Below the pieces are notes generated by a model. It did not search any database. It saw only the letters and a list, made by a program, of their open reading frames with translations, and was not told the origin of the DNA. This document shows, piece after piece, positions 1 to 5,554 of a DNA stretch of 5,554 nucleotides; the stretch's first letter is position 1; each line of letters starts with the position of its first letter. The DNA comes from Blastococcus sp. Lineage in GTDB: Bacteria > Actinomycetota > Actinomycetes > Mycobacteriales > Geodermatophilaceae. Where the stretch lies: NCBI GenBank assembly GCA_025963345.1, contig JAOPUS010000309.1, positions 1-5,554 of the forward strand, in the 5' to 3' direction. The translations under genes and the position numbers were made by a program.

Positions 1-899
1 TGTCCTTCCTGCTGTACCTGCGCCGGTTCTTCGACCCGCTGCAGGACGTCGCGATGTTCTACAACTCCTACCAGTCGGCCTCGGCCGCGCTGGAGAAGCT
101 GTCCGGCGTCCTCGAGGAGCGGCCGACCGTCGCCGAGCCGGCCGATCCGCTCCCGCTGCCGGACGCCCGCGGGGAACTGGTGTTCGACGACGTGCGCTTC
201 GGCTACACCGGTTCGGTCGTCCTGCCACACCTGGACCTGGCGATCCCTGCCGGTCAGACCGTGGCGCTGGTCGGGGCGACCGGCGCCGGGAAGTCGACGC
301 TGGCCCGGCTCGCCGCCCGCTTCTACGACCCGGTCGGGGGCGTCGTGCGACTCGACGGCGTGCCGCTGGACCGGCTGGCCGACGACGACCTGCGCCGCGC
401 GGTGGTGATGGTGACCCAGGAGAGCTTCCTGTTCTCCGGGACGATCGCCGAGAACATCGCCTTCGGCCGCCCGGGGGCCGAGCGTCCGGAGATCGAGGCG
501 GCGGCCCGCGCCATCGGGGCGCACGAGTTCATCGCGTCGCTGCCGCAGGGCTACGACACCGACGTGCACCGCCGGGGCGGGCGGCTGTCGGCCGGGCAGC
601 GCCAGCTGGTCAGCTTCGCGCGGGCCTTCCTCGCCGACCCGGCGGTGCTCATCCTCGACGAGGCCACCAGCTCGCTCGACGTCCCCAGTGAGCGGCTCGT
701 GCAGCGGGCCCTGCAGACCCTGCTCGCCGACCGGACGGCGCTGATCATCGCCCACCGGCTCTCGACGGTGGAGATCGCCGACCGCGTGCTGGTGATGGAG
801 GACGGCCGGATCGTCGAGGACGGCTCCCCCGCCGACCTCGTCGCCGGCACCGGCCGGTTCGCCGGGCTGCACCGCGCCTGGGCCGACAGCCTGGCGTGA
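1..899 (+). CDS. ABC exporter, fused membrane/ATPase protein (C-terminal part)
   Basis: This is the 3' part of an exporter-type ABC half-transporter. The reading frame is open from base 3, so the gene starts outside the window. The first residues (SFLLYLRRFFDPLQDVAMFY) and the following helix to about base 115 match the end of the last membrane domain, with the usual FFDPLQ coupling region. The ATPase domain follows. Numbering from the Met at 54, it has Walker A GATGAGKST (74-82), Q-loop Gln122, signature LSAGQ (178-182), Walker B VLILDE (198-203), D-loop SLD (207-209) and switch His234, so it should hydrolyse ATP. Such proteins pair with a second half-transporter in the inner membrane and export lipids, drugs or peptides. 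A partner gene directly upstream is likely but not visible. The LSAGQ variant of LSGGQ is common in this group. Substrate unknown. Exporter class is certain; finer function is not. Confidence 0.95.
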   Translation, partial: SFLLYLRRFFDPLQDVAMFYNSYQSASAALEKLSGVLEERPTVAEPADPLPLPDARGELVFDDVRFGYTGSVVLPHLDLAIPAGQTVALVGATGAGKSTLARLAARFYDPVGGVVRLDGVPLDRLADDDLRRAVVMVTQESFLFSGTIAENIAFGRPGAERPEIEAAARAIGAHEFIASLPQGYDTDVHRRGGRLSAGQRQLVSFARAFLADPAVLILDEATSSLDVPSERLVQRALQTLLADRTALIIAHRLSTVEIADRVLVMEDGRIVEDGSPADLVAGTGRFAGLHRAWADSLA

Positions 900-966
900 C
901 CCATCGAACGTCTGGTTCCGGTGCGCGAGGAGGAGGATGGCCCTACCTCGATGACGGGAGTGCGTC

Positions 967-1440
967 ATGTCAGCATCGGTGTCCATGCCCCTGGGCGGGG
1001 TCCAGGTCGGGTCCTACGACAGCTACGAGCAGGCGCAAGCGGCCGTCGACTACCTCTCGGACCAGAAGTTCCCCGTCGAGAACGTCACGATCATCGGCAC
1101 GGACCTGCGCATGGTCGAGAAGGTGACCGGTCGACTGACGACCGGGCGCGCGATCGCCGCCGGGGCCGCCGCCGGTGCGTGGTGGGGCCTGTTCGTCGGC
1201 CTGCTGCTCGGCATCTTCTCCACGAACGGCACGGTCTGGATCGCCTCGGTGCTCACCGGCCTGGCGATCGGCCTGGTGTTCGGTGCCGTGTTCGGCTGGA
1301 TCGGATACCGCGCCACCGGCGGACGGCGGGACTTCACGAGCACCAGCACGATCACGGCCAGCCGTTACGACGTGCTGTGCAACCCGGCGCACGCCGAGGA
1401 GGCCCGGGCCCTGCTGGCCCGCTTCTCCCTCCGCGGCTGA
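967..1440 (+). CDS. General stress protein 17M/YflT-like membrane protein
   Basis: This encodes a 157-residue protein. The N-terminal third (about residues 12-55: VGSYDSYEQAQAAVDYL, then FPVENVTIIGTDL) resembles the beta-alpha-beta general stress protein 17M/YflT-like domain found in many actinobacterial stress proteins. Two hydrophobic segments follow, about 62-85 and 89-114, rich in small residues (AIAAGAAAGAWWG, GLAIGLVFGAVFG). They suggest a glycine-zipper membrane hairpin. The tail (TITASRYDVLCNPAHAEEARALLARF) reads like the returning strand and helix of the same fold, so the hairpin appears inserted in the domain. The ATG at 967 is preceded by GGGAG at 956-960, a well-placed ribosome site. 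A second Met at 985 is less likely. The gene lies 67 bp after the ABC exporter, with no terminator seen between them, so it may be cotranscribed or have its own promoter. The family link is by motif resemblance; the biochemical role is unknown. Confidence 0.85.
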   Translation: MSASVSMPLGGVQVGSYDSYEQAQAAVDYLSDQKFPVENVTIIGTDLRMVEKVTGRLTTGRAIAAGAAAGAWWGLFVGLLLGIFSTNGTVWIASVLTGLAIGLVFGAVFGWIGYRATGGRRDFTSTSTITASRYDVLCNPAHAEEARALLARFSLRG

Positions 1441-1441
1441 C

Positions 1442-1500
1442 GGCCCCCTTGTAGGGGCCCGCCGCGAGCTTGCGAGTGGTGGGGGACAAGGGGGTCCTCT
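1442..1500. terminator. Compound GC-rich stem-loop between convergent genes
   Basis: The gap between two convergent stop codons is filled by nested inverted repeats. The outer stem pairs CCCCCTTGT (1444-1452) with ACAAGGGGG (1486-1494), nine perfect pairs. Inside it, CCCGCC (1458-1463) can pair with GGTGGG further right, with one G-U pair, and CGC with GCG at the tip. An alternative short hairpin pairs GGCCCC (1442-1447) with GGGGCC (1454-1459). On the plus strand a pyrimidine-rich stretch TCCTCTTT follows the outer stem. The minus strand has no T-run. The position suggests termination for the stress-protein gene and perhaps for the methyltransferase gene; terminator activity is inferred. Confidence 0.7.
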
Positions 1501-1501
1501 T

Positions 1502-2308
1502 TCAGCGGAGGGTGGCGAAGGCGATCGCGGCCGCGGCCGCGACGCCGAGGGAGTCCACGCCCGGGCGCATCGGGATCCGCGCCCGCACCCGGACCGCGGC
1601 CTGCGCCTCGGGTGTGAGACCCGGCCCCTCCGCGCCGAGCAGCACCGCCGTCCGCGGGTGGACCGCTGCATCGATCGACGTGAGGTCGACGGCGTCGGCG
1701 GCCGGGGTGAGCGCGACCGTCGTGTAACCGGCGTCGTGCAGCCGGCCCAGGTCCCCCGGCCAGTCGGACAGGACGGCGAACGGCAGCGCCAGGATGTGCC
1801 CCATCGAGACCCGCACCGAGCGTCGGTAGAACGGGTCGGCGCAGCGCGGGTCCAGGAGCAGGCCGTCGATGCCCAGCGCGAGCGCCGAGCGCGCGATCGA
1901 GCCCAGGTTCTCCGCGTCGTTGAGCGCCTCGAGCACGGCCAGCCGGCGCGGGGCCGCGGGATCGGGGCCGGCCAGCAGCGCGTCCAGGTCTGCGGGCGGA
2001 CGACGGTCGGCGGACGCGAGGACGCCGCGGGTGAGCCGGAAGCCGATCACCTCCGACACCAGCCACTTGTCGGCCTCGTACGCCACGACGTCGTCCGGCA
2101 GGTCGAGGGCCGCCACCCGACCCGGGACGCCGAACACCGCTCGGACCCGGTAGGGCGAGGCCAGCAGTCGCTCGACGGCCGGCACGCCCTCGACGATCAC
2201 CGGGCCGCCCCAGCGGGGCGTCCCCTCCGGGCGGTCGCCGGCCGTGAGGTCGCGGAAGTCGGCCACCCGCGGATCGTCCGGATCGGTGATGACGACGGGT
2301 GCGGGCAC
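1502..2308 (-). CDS. TrmH/SpoU-family RNA 2'-O-methyltransferase
   Basis: The product is a SPOUT-class (trefoil-knot) enzyme expected to methylate a ribose 2'-OH in rRNA or tRNA using S-adenosylmethionine. From the GTG at 2308 it has 268 residues. An N-terminal substrate-binding region spans about 30-95. Motif 1 is NDAENLGSIAR (130-140), with the family Asn134 and catalytic-type Arg140. RRSVRVSMGH lies at 162-171, motif 2 is LLGAEGPGL (223-231), and motif 3 runs from IPM (245-247) to SLGVAAAAAI (253-262). The family's usual SLN reads SLG here. Start choice: the same frame stays open to a TTG at 2362, which would add 18 residues (MVPGRSTGSR...) that look non-homologous. The GTG lacks a clear Shine-Dalgarno sequence, and CAGAAT, a weak -10-like hexamer, lies 8 bases upstream, so a leaderless mRNA is possible. 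The exact RNA target (RlmB, TrmH or TsnR type) cannot be told. Family certain, start about 65% sure. Confidence 0.9.
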   Translation of the reverse strand: MPAPVVITDPDDPRVADFRDLTAGDRPEGTPRWGGPVIVEGVPAVERLLASPYRVRAVFGVPGRVAALDLPDDVVAYEADKWLVSEVIGFRLTRGVLASADRRPPADLDALLAGPDPAAPRRLAVLEALNDAENLGSIARSALALGIDGLLLDPRCADPFYRRSVRVSMGHILALPFAVLSDWPGDLGRLHDAGYTTVALTPAADAVDLTSIDAAVHPRTAVLLGAEGPGLTPEAQAAVRVRARIPMRPGVDSLGVAAAAAIAFATLR

Positions 2309-2370
2309 GGCGGCGATTCTGCCTGTCGCCTGCCGGGAGCCGGTCGAGCGGCCCGGGACCAAGGACTCCG

Positions 2371-2400
2371 TTGACGCCCGCCGAGGAACTCATCTAGCGT
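2371..2400 (+). promoter_or_regulatory. Promoter of the ABC/TetR operon
   Basis: TTGACG at 2371-2376 is a near-consensus -35 box. After an 18-base spacer comes TAGCGT (2395-2400), a fair TANNNT -10 box. Transcription would begin near 2407, leaving a leader of about 32 bases that carries the ribosome site CGGAGG (2425-2430), eight bases before the ATG at 2439. The boxes are inferred by eye. Confidence 0.6.
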
Positions 2401-2422
2401 TGAGTTCAACGGACGTTGAGTT
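2387..2422. promoter_or_regulatory. 36-bp dyad, candidate TetR operator
   Basis: The sequence is symmetric about 2404/2405. It reads AACTCA (2387-2392), five bases, CGTTGA (2398-2403), GT, TCAACG (2406-2411), five bases, TGAGTT (2417-2422). Both inner and outer arms are perfect, and 13 of 18 symmetric base pairs match overall. The same bases also form alternative palindromes: TCAACG-GA-CGTTGA (2406-2419), and GAACTCA with TGAGTTC (2386-2407). CGTTGAGTT occurs as a direct repeat at 2398 and 2414. The site covers the -10 box and the expected start of transcription, the position of a repressor operator. The TetR at the end of this operon is the obvious candidate ligand; binding is inferred. Confidence 0.7.
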
Positions 2423-2438
2423 TCCGGAGGTTGTCGAC

Positions 2439-3158
2439 ATGGACGCCGTCACCGTCACCGATCTCGTGGTCGACCGCGGCCGGCGGCAGGTGCTGAACGG
2501 CCTGTCGTTCGCCGTCCCCGTCGGTCAGGTCACCGGCCTGCTGGGGCCCAGCGGCAGCGGGAAGACCACGCTGATGCGGGCCGTCGTCGGCGTACAGCAG
2601 GTCCGCAGCGGCGAGGTCACCGTGCTCGGTCGGCCAGCCGGATCCCCCGATCTGCGCAGCCGGGTCGGCTACGTGACCCAGGCACCGAGCGTCTACGAGG
2701 ACCTCACGGTGCGGGAGAACGTCCGCTACTTCGCCTCGCTCTACGGGATGAGGAGCCCGGAGGCCGAGGTCGCGATCGCCGACGTCGGCCTGAGCGACGG
2801 GGCAGGTCAGCTCGTCCGCGACCTGTCGGGCGGACAGCGCGGCCGGGTCTCGCTGGCCTGCGCCCTCGTCGGCTGCCCCGAGGTCCTGGTCCTCGACGAG
2901 CCGACCGTCGGGCTGGACCCGGTGCTCCGGGTCGAGCTCTGGGGCCGCTTCCACGCCCTCGCCGCCGCGGGGAGGACGCTGATCGTCTCCAGCCACGTGA
3001 TGGAGGAGGCCGGCCGCTGCGACCGGCTGCTCCTGCTCCGCGACGGCGACCTCATCGCCGACTCCACGCCGACGCAACTGCGCGCCGACGGCCGATCCGA
3101 GGACCTGGAAGAGGCGTTCCTGAACCTGATCCGCGCGCGTGAGGATGTGGCGGCATGA
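2439..3158 (+). CDS. ABC-2 exporter ATP-binding subunit (DrrA-like)
   Basis: This is a 239-residue stand-alone ATPase that would power the membrane subunit encoded next. It contains Walker A GPSGSGKT (36-43), Q-loop Gln81 in YVTQAPSVYEDLTVREN, signature LSGGQ (129-133), Walker B VLVLDE (149-154), D-loop GLD (158-160) and switch His186 in VSSHVMEEA. All catalytic elements are intact. EDLTVRENVRYFASLYG and DEPTVGLDPVLR are typical of the ABC-2 drug/polysaccharide exporter branch (DrrA/CcmA-like). The length is short for DrrA-type proteins, which often carry a C-terminal extension; here the protein stops soon after the ATPase fold. The ATG at 2439 is chosen because CGGAGG precedes it by eight bases and the ATPase homology begins at once. 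Its stop overlaps the permease start as ATGA (3155-3158), indicating translational coupling. It is the first gene of the operon, under the dyad-covered promoter. Confidence 0.95.
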   Translation: MDAVTVTDLVVDRGRRQVLNGLSFAVPVGQVTGLLGPSGSGKTTLMRAVVGVQQVRSGEVTVLGRPAGSPDLRSRVGYVTQAPSVYEDLTVRENVRYFASLYGMRSPEAEVAIADVGLSDGAGQLVRDLSGGQRGRVSLACALVGCPEVLVLDEPTVGLDPVLRVELWGRFHALAAAGRTLIVSSHVMEEAGRCDRLLLLRDGDLIADSTPTQLRADGRSEDLEEAFLNLIRAREDVAA

Positions 3159-3955
3159 CCGCCACGACGACCCCGCCGGTCCGTGCTGCGGCGACGCACC
3201 TGAGCCCCCGGCTGACCGCGGCGACCGCCGCGCGGGTGCTGCGGCAACTGCGGCACGACCGGCGCACGATCGCGATGATGCTGGTGCTGCCCAGCGTGCT
3301 GCTCGGCCTGCTCTACCTGCTGTGGAAGGACGTGCCGACCCTCCCGGGCCAGCCCAGCATCTTCGACCGGGTGGGCCTGACCATGCTCGGCATCTTCCCG
3401 TTCGTGGTGATGTTCCTGGTCACCAGCATCGCGATGCTCCGCGAGCGCACGTCGGGCACGCTCGAACGACTGCTCACCACTCCCCTGGCCCGCCTGGACC
3501 TGCTGCTCGGCTACGGGCTCGCCTTCGGACTGGCGGCGGCGCTGCAGGCCGTCATCACGGTGACCGTCGCGACGACGGTCTACGGCCTGGACGTCACGGG
3601 GTCGGTCTCCCTCGTCGTCCTCATCGCCGTCGTGGACGCGGTGCTCGGTGTCGCGCTCGGACTGCTGGCCAGCGCCTTCGCCCGGAGCGAGTTCCAGGCG
3701 GTGCAGTTCATGCCGGTGGTCGTGCTGCCGCAGTTCTTCCTCTGCGGGCTTCTCGTCCCGGTGGACCAGATGGCCGGTTGGCTGCAGGCGATCAGCCACG
3801 TACTGCCGCTCACGTACGCCGTCGAGGCACTGCAGGAGGTCGGGCGGTCCGCGGCCGCCACCGGCACCATGTGGACGGACGTCGCGATCGTCGCCGGCGC
3901 CGCCCTGCTCGCCCTCGCCCTGGCGGCGGCGACCCTGCGGAGGAGGACCAGCTGA
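3155..3955 (+). CDS. ABC-2 type exporter permease
   Basis: This 266-residue integral membrane protein is the channel-forming partner of the preceding ATPase, probably working as a dimer in the cell membrane. Six hydrophobic segments are visible, roughly 38-57, 74-95, 115-141, 149-174, 184-203 and 242-261, the usual count for ABC-2 permeases. The cytosolic N-terminus holds the amphipathic stretch RVLRQLRHDRRTIAMM. Between segments 2 and 3 is the family's coupling motif RERTSGTLERLLTTPL (96-111). LPQFFLCGLLVPVDQMAGWLQAISHVLPLTYAVEAL (split here as residues 191-226) is the characteristic C-terminal ABC-2 signature region. The first ATG overlaps the ATPase stop by four bases. The last bases, rich in GGAGGA, also serve as the ribosome site for the TetR gene. 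The transported compound is unknown; drugs, lipids or secondary metabolites are typical for the family. Confidence 0.93.
   Translation: MTATTTPPVRAAATHLSPRLTAATAARVLRQLRHDRRTIAMMLVLPSVLLGLLYLLWKDVPTLPGQPSIFDRVGLTMLGIFPFVVMFLVTSIAMLRERTSGTLERLLTTPLARLDLLLGYGLAFGLAAALQAVITVTVATTVYGLDVTGSVSLVVLIAVVDAVLGVALGLLASAFARSEFQAVQFMPVVVLPQFFLCGLLVPVDQMAGWLQAISHVLPLTYAVEALQEVGRSAAATGTMWTDVAIVAGAALLALALAAATLRRRTS
3940..3947 (+). promoter_or_regulatory. Ribosome binding site supporting a CTG start
   Basis: GAGGAGGA lies inside the last permease codons and ends four bases before the CTG at 3952. It is the strongest Shine-Dalgarno match near the 5' end of the TetR frame and fixes the start there. No ATG, GTG or TTG occurs in this frame between it and the DNA-binding helix region. 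Confidence 0.7.
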
Positions 3956-4590
3956 GCGCGGAGAACGCCGCACAGGACCGCCCCCGGGCTCGGCCGACCG
4001 GCCGGCGCCCGGGGAATCCGGACACCCGGGAGGCGGTGCTCGCCGCAGCGCGGGCCACGTTCGCCGACCGGGGTTTCGACGGCGCGACGATCCGCGGCAT
4101 CGCGACGGCCGCGGGCGTCGACCCCGCGCTCGTCCACCACTACTTCGGCAGCAAGGACCAGCTGTTCCTGGCGGCGGTGGAGGCCCCCGCCGATCCCGAC
4201 GAGCTGCTGCCGGAGGTGCTCGCCGCCGACCGCGACGTCCTCGGCGCCGCCGTCGTCCGGATGGCACTGCGGGTCTGGGACGGCCCCGCCAAGCCGGCGG
4301 GCCTGGCGCTGATCCGCTCCGCGGTGGGCAGCGAGTGGACGGCGAAGCTGCTGCGCGAGTTCCTCGTCTCCAAGGTGCTGCGCCGCGTCGTGAGCACCCT
4401 CGGCTTCGACCCCGACGAGCGCGCGGCCCGGGCCTCGCTGGTCGCGTCCCAGCTGATCGGCATGGTCATGGCGCGGTACGTGCTGCGACTGGAACCGCTG
4501 GCCTCGGCCGCACCGGAATCGGTCGTCGCGGCGATCGGCCCCACGGTGCAGCGCTACCTCACCGGCGACGTCGTCCTTCCTGCTCCCTGA
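3952..4590 (+). CDS. TetR-family transcriptional repressor (CTG start)
   Basis: This is a one-component repressor, likely regulating the exporter genes before it. Starting at CTG 3952 it has 212 residues, a normal TetR length. The helix-turn-helix domain covers about 24-72: TREAVLAAARATFADRGFDG, then ATIRGIATAAGVDPALVHHY and FGSKDQLF, all classic TetR features. The C-terminal ligand/dimer domain (about 85-205) contains VRMALRVWD, LIRSAVGSEWTAKLLREF and QLIGMVMARYVLRLEPLAS, resembling the C-terminal domain common in actinobacterial TetRs sited next to ABC exporters. Start choice: the frame has no usual start codon after 3871 until GTG within EAVLAA, which would cut the DNA-binding domain. The GTG at 3871 would add an Arg-rich, non-TetR stretch overlapping the permease. 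CTG overlaps the permease stop as CTGA and has a strong ribosome site. The inducer is unknown; the dyad at 2387-2422 is its probable target. Confidence 0.9.
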   Translation: MSAENAAQDRPRARPTGRRPGNPDTREAVLAAARATFADRGFDGATIRGIATAAGVDPALVHHYFGSKDQLFLAAVEAPADPDELLPEVLAADRDVLGAAVVRMALRVWDGPAKPAGLALIRSAVGSEWTAKLLREFLVSKVLRRVVSTLGFDPDERAARASLVASQLIGMVMARYVLRLEPLASAAPESVVAAIGPTVQRYLTGDVVLPAP

Positions 4591-4594
4591 GCTC

Positions 4595-5421
4595 TCAGCG
4601 GGGGGCGCGGGCGAGCTGGCGGCTCTGCGCGACCAGCCGGCCGGTGGAGTCCCAGATCCGGTAGTCCTCATCGACCCAGCCCCCGGCGATCTCGCTGGAG
4701 GTCGCCTCCACCAGGCACCAGCCCGGCGCGGGGAGCGCGCGCACCAGCACCTGGAGCTGCACGGTCGGCGCCCAGCCCAGATTGCCCATCGAGAAGCTGG
4801 TCGGCGGCAACGCGTCGGCGAAGGTGACCAGGGCCAGTGGGTCGGGCTCCCGGTCGTCGGAGAACCGCATCCACGCGCGCAGCACCGGCTCCCCCGACGG
4901 CCGGCCGAACGCCCAGCCGGCCGTGGCGATGTCCAGCCGGGTGTCCACCCGCAGCGACAGCCCCGGCACCTGCACCCCCGGCGGCGCCAGCTCTCGGTGC
5001 TCGGCGACGGAGAAGCACTCCTCGACGGGCGGCACGTCCGGCATCGGCTCCGACCACACGGACTCGTCGTCGCCGAGGCTCGCCGTCGTGACGTTGACCG
5101 TCAGGGCGGGCCCGGCGGCGTCGGACAGGGTCACCAGCGAGTGGGCCAGCGTCCGACCCGACGGCCCGGGGACGACGTGCAGCGTGGCGGGCCCCGCCGC
5201 GGGCGCGCGCAGGTAGCTGGCCGACAGCGCGACCGGATGCGGGTGCGGGCTCTCCAGCACGGCCCCCCGGGCCACTACCGACAGCAGGTAGCCGCCGTTC
5301 AGGATTCCGCCGCCGACGTCCCACCCCGGGTCGAGGTCGGCGAGCAGCCCCCGCCCTCGGCGCGGATGACGGCGGTGGCGGTGTCGAAGGCGGAGGTCGG
5401 CGTCGGATCGTTCTGCGGCAC
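4595..5421 (-). pseudogene. Acyl-CoA thioesterase (TesB-like hotdog), frameshifted
   Basis: The gene resembles double-hotdog acyl-CoA thioesterases, which hydrolyse acyl-CoA to free acid and CoA in the cytosol. The likely start is GTG at 5421, giving MPQNDPTPTSAFDTATAVIR and then AEGGG. The next homologous residues, LLADLDPGWDVGGGILNGGY then LLSVVARGAVLES, lie in another frame. Adding one base to the run of five C (plus strand 5348-5352) joins the two frames into a 275-residue protein of normal family length. As written, frame one stops at 5299 after 40 residues. The remainder (SPHPHPVALSASYLRAP through GGWVDEDYRIWDSTGRLVAQ, SRQLA) is intact down to the stop at 4595-4597. An internal GTG at 5275 would give 226 residues but lacks the first hotdog strand and the GGGILNGGY helix start. 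The homopolymer may reflect a sequencing error rather than true decay. The gene ends four bases from the convergent TetR stop. Confidence 0.8.
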
Positions 5422-5448
5422 GTCGGCCAGGGTGCCAGGCTCGGGTGC

Positions 5449-5554
5449 ATGGACCAGACCCACCTCGGCCGCAGCGGGCTCTCCGTCTCCCGGCTGTGCC
5501 TCGGCACGATGAACTTCGGCCCGGAGACCTCCGAGGAGGACTCCCACGAGATCA
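5449..5554 (+). CDS. Aldo/keto reductase (N-terminal fragment)
   Basis: Thirty-five codons are visible before the right edge: MDQTHLGRSGLSVSRLCLGT followed by MNFGPETSEEDSHEI. The pattern HLGRSGLxVSRLxLGTMNFG is the N-terminal hallmark of NADPH-dependent aldo/keto reductases, covering the first beta strands of the (alpha/beta)8 barrel. EEDSHEI would begin the first helix. The catalytic Asp-Tyr-Lys-His set lies beyond the window. The ATG at 5449 is the natural start by homology. Only a weak GCCAGG-type ribosome site lies upstream. Its start is just 27 bp from the divergent GTG start of the thioesterase gene, so the two promoters must overlap or lie inside the genes. Substrate unknown. Confidence 0.88.
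   Translation, partial: MDQTHLGRSGLSVSRLCLGTMNFGPETSEEDSHEI

Noticed and set aside
585..599. LSAGQ instead of LSGGQ in the ABC exporter signature
   Set aside because: This variant is common in active exporter-type ABC proteins, so it is not unusual.
915..940. Possible SigB-like stress promoter (GTTCCG, 14 bases, GGATGG) before the stress-protein gene
   Set aside because: The -10-like part departs from GGGTAT-type consensus at several positions. Such matches are expected by chance in GC-rich DNA.
926..950. Inverted repeat CGAGG/CCTCG after the ABC exporter gene as a terminator
   Set aside because: Only five pairs with a 15-base loop and no T-run; too weak to call.
1175..2374. Long plus-strand open frame opposite the methyltransferase gene
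   Set aside because: It crosses the stem-loop and two real genes, and has a shadow-like Arg/Gly-rich composition and no ribosome site.
1365..2393. Long minus-strand open frame overlapping the methyltransferase in another frame
   Set aside because: It is rich in Arg, Gly and Pro and has no family motifs, while the overlapping frame has all three SpoU motifs. It is a high-GC shadow.
2807..4267. Very long minus-strand open frame opposite the permease and TetR genes
   Set aside because: Low-complexity Arg/Gly/Gln/His composition with no domain, lying opposite well-supported genes. This is an expected effect of GC-rich third positions.
4587..4598. Palindrome CTGAG-CT-CTCAG spanning both convergent stop codons as a possible terminator
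   Set aside because: Five pairs with a two-base loop cannot form a stable hairpin, and there is no T-run. The symmetry partly follows from TGA facing TCA.

Overview
The window is chromosomal DNA from a high-GC actinobacterium. Codon third positions are almost all G or C, intergenic gaps are short, and two or three genes lack a Shine-Dalgarno sequence. The gene repertoire would fit a soil actinomycete such as a member of the Geodermatophilaceae, but that family assignment is only an impression.

Layout from left to right: (1) the C-terminal part of an exporter-type ABC protein (membrane and ATPase domains fused), cut by the left edge and ending at 899; (2) a small membrane-anchored general-stress-type protein (967-1440); (3) a GC-rich stem-loop region between convergent genes (1442-1500); (4) a TrmH/SpoU-family RNA 2'-O-methyltransferase on the minus strand (1502-2308); (5) a divergent promoter region (2309-2438) with a -35/-10 pair overlaid by a striking 36-bp dyad; (6) a tight three-gene operon on the plus strand (2439-4590) encoding an ABC ATPase, an ABC-2 permease and a TetR-type repressor; (7) a convergent minus-strand acyl-CoA thioesterase-type gene (4595-5421) broken by an apparent one-base frameshift in a C/G homopolymer; (8) the first 35 codons of an aldo/keto reductase on the plus strand, running off the right edge.

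The central unit is the operon. The ATPase and permease form a drug- or lipid-type ABC-2 exporter (DrrAB-like architecture), and the TetR gene is translationally coupled behind them. The dyad over the operon promoter is the natural candidate for this TetR's own operator, giving a self-regulated efflux cassette that opens when the repressor binds its ligand. The substrate cannot be read from the sequence.

I see no phage, insertion sequence, CRISPR array, tRNA or rRNA, and no clearly new multi-gene system. The points most worth checking are the operator dyad, the probable CTG start of the TetR gene, the thioesterase frameshift, and the Asn-to-Gly change in motif 3 of the methyltransferase.
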